DNA of 64,000 nt from Nephrocerus scutellatus (Eukaryota > Arthropoda > Insecta > Diptera > Pipunculidae), in assembly GCA_947095585.1 (NCBI GenBank), contig OX352763.1, forward strand, positions 21,873,462 through 21,937,461, read 5' to 3'. The position numbers and the translations under genes are program-made. This document shows positions 62,880-64,000 of the stretch, one piece after another. A model generated the notes under the pieces. That model ran no database searches. It had not been told where the DNA came from and saw only the letters and a list, made by a program, of their open reading frames with translations. How positions within the stretch are numbered: position 1 is the stretch's first letter; each line of letters opens with the position of its first letter.

Positions 62880-64000
62880 TGTGTCAGTTGTTAGTTTACC
62901 TCTCCATATTTTCTTACTACCCACACTTGGATGTCTGGGATCCGCATATGCGTCTATCGGGCTTTTGTAGATGCGTCCCATATACGCTGCCACTCTATCT
63001 CGCTACGTATTCGAATGTCTTCTCTTGTACGCTGAGCTTCACTGAAATGTTGGTTCATGAGGTCTTTCGCTGCCGCTGCTTCTATTGGCATGATGTCAAC
63101 TGCTATGACTCCTGCATCTGTGGAGACCGTCCGGAATGCACAGCATATTCTGGGCGACGGCAGTCTTTACGCTGCTGCAACTCCTTTCATGTAGCTGGCG
63201 CAAGAAGTCGCCGGCTGCCATTTAGGTACAGCATACATTGCTTAGTCCCACCAGTATTGGTCAATATCCTCGAAAGAGCTATCCCTGCACGCAATGCCTT
63301 TACACTGGCATATTTCAGATGCTCCTTGAAATTGAGCCTGTGATCCAGCAGGACTCCGAGGAATTTTATATGTGGGCTCGATGTGATGCTTTGTTGGCCG
63401 ACTCGGATTGTCACTCTTTCCACCTTTTTTTCCTGCTACTTATCAGTACAGCTTCGCTTTTGTGATCAGCTAGCACATTTTTGCGTTACCTCAACGAGTG
63501 TCTTAGCAACAACCACTATATAGCTATGTCGTTTGCGCGTATCCGACGATTTCTACTCCAGCATTTCGTCTAATTGTTAGAATGACGTCTTACATCACAT
63601 TTCATAGTAGCGATCCAAGTACAGAGCCCTGTGGTACTCCTCCGGTGACTTTGTATTGCCTGGGATTCTCCTCGATGTCATATAACAAGGTTCTGTCGCA
63701 ATGATTCGTAGCAGATAGTCTGGTACCTGCAGTTTGATTAAGAAAACCAACGTTTTGTCCCAATTTGGGGATCGAGTGAAGTATTTCTTCCATCTCGTTC
63801 ATGCAATTGCATTGTGCGCGATATCACATACCGCCGCAATTGCATCGATGGTGCTCCTTTTCTTCCTAAAGCCATATTGGAATCTTGATAGGTCGCGCGA
63901 TCACTTTAGATTTTGTGGTTGTTGATATTTGAGATAAAGAATACGATGCATTGGGAATGTTGCCTTCTCCCCGTGTGCGAACTTTGCCAGGGCTATACAT
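62880..64000 (-). mobile_element. R1-like LINE, RT palm to C-terminus, continues past the window
   Basis: Minus frames from the right edge: LLYDIEENPRQYKVTGGVPQ then GSVLGSLL (about 63,700-63,605), HKSEAVLISSRKK (63,460-63,420), VERVTIRVGQQSITSSPHIK, FLGVLLDHRLNFKEHLKYAS and VKALRAGIALSRILTNTGGT (63,423-63,250), RRLLAPAT, later WQRIWDASTKAR-THMRIPD and IQVWV (about 63,000-62,940), and an FLSGHVCF-like end near 62,870. Tyr-(E/D)-(T/I)-E-E-G/N-P and the IKYLGVxxDxxLxFxxHL...AxxxxxALxRxMxNxGGP pattern point to the R1 clade. Frameshifts near 63,560 and 63,180. Upstream domains lie outside the window. Confidence 0.8.

Noticed and set aside
62774..63343. 189-codon plus-strand frame
   Set aside because: It is the antisense of an R1-like LINE whose minus-strand motifs (VERVTIRVGQQSI, FLGVLLDHRLNFKEHL) are clear.

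Overview
This is eukaryotic nuclear DNA, most probably from an insect and plausibly a fly (Diptera). The evidence is the AT-rich background, the abundant microsatellites, the long A/T-rich leader-like stretches and the transposon census (RTE, Jockey, CR1-like, I/LOA-like with RNase H, R1-like, mariner, Tigger, Harbinger). I cannot name the species. I found no intact host protein-coding gene, rRNA gene, true tRNA gene, CRISPR array or prokaryotic feature. Nearly every open frame longer than about 60 codons is either a decayed transposon or a chance frame.

Layout. 1-8.3 kb: a miniature RTE derivative joined to a mariner end, then small Jockey and RTE scraps, an I/LOA-like LINE with RNase H (about 5.2-7.5 kb) and a decayed mariner (7.54-8.33 kb). 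8.3-16.2 kb: unique sequence, a CR1-like LINE (10.1-11.1 kb), an RTE copy lacking its YADD box (12.0-13.2 kb), a LINE ORF1-like remnant carrying two strong hairpins (15.3-15.7 kb) and an RT scrap. 16.2-23.2 kb: unique DNA, a Jockey fragment running into a 1.4 kb G-poor minisatellite (18.5-19.9 kb), a reversed RTE and a tRNA-derived SINE. 23.2-25.5 kb: unique, leader-like DNA. 25.5-31.4 kb: an 83/166-bp tandem array ending in an RTE 3' tail, then LINE, SINE and RTE fragments in both orientations, a second tandem-repeat element and a large I/LOA-like LINE. 31.4-34.4 kb: an unassigned coding remnant and leader-like unique DNA. 34.4-36.3 kb: the most complete RTE copy (endonuclease present, reverse transcriptase core deleted). 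37,095-37,294 is a 200-N assembly gap. 37.3-48.9 kb: a chain of LINE fragments (Jockey, CR1-like, RTE). 49.0-52.2 kb: a Tigger/pogo element with terminal repeats and a TA duplication, containing a second DNA element that itself contains a SINE. 52.3-52.7 kb: a Harbinger-type MITE. 52.7-58.3 kb: transposon-poor DNA resembling promoter and 5'-leader sequence on the minus strand. 58.3-62.4 kb: a foldback-like repeat, unique DNA and a LINE scrap. 62.4-64 kb: a transposase fragment and an R1-like LINE running off the right edge.

The parts do not form a pathway. They record serial insertion: RTE elements land in mariners, a SINE lands in a DNA element inside Tigger, and tandem arrays arise next to or inside LINEs. 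The most distinctive items are the tRNA-derived SINE family (three copies plus a head fragment), the RTE-derived miniature element, the dimeric 83-bp array, the four-copy CCCTTATAATGC repeat, the paired hairpins near 15.5 kb and the fully delimited nested DNA transposons at 49.0-52.7 kb. All assignments come from reading translations and repeats by eye; none was checked against a database.
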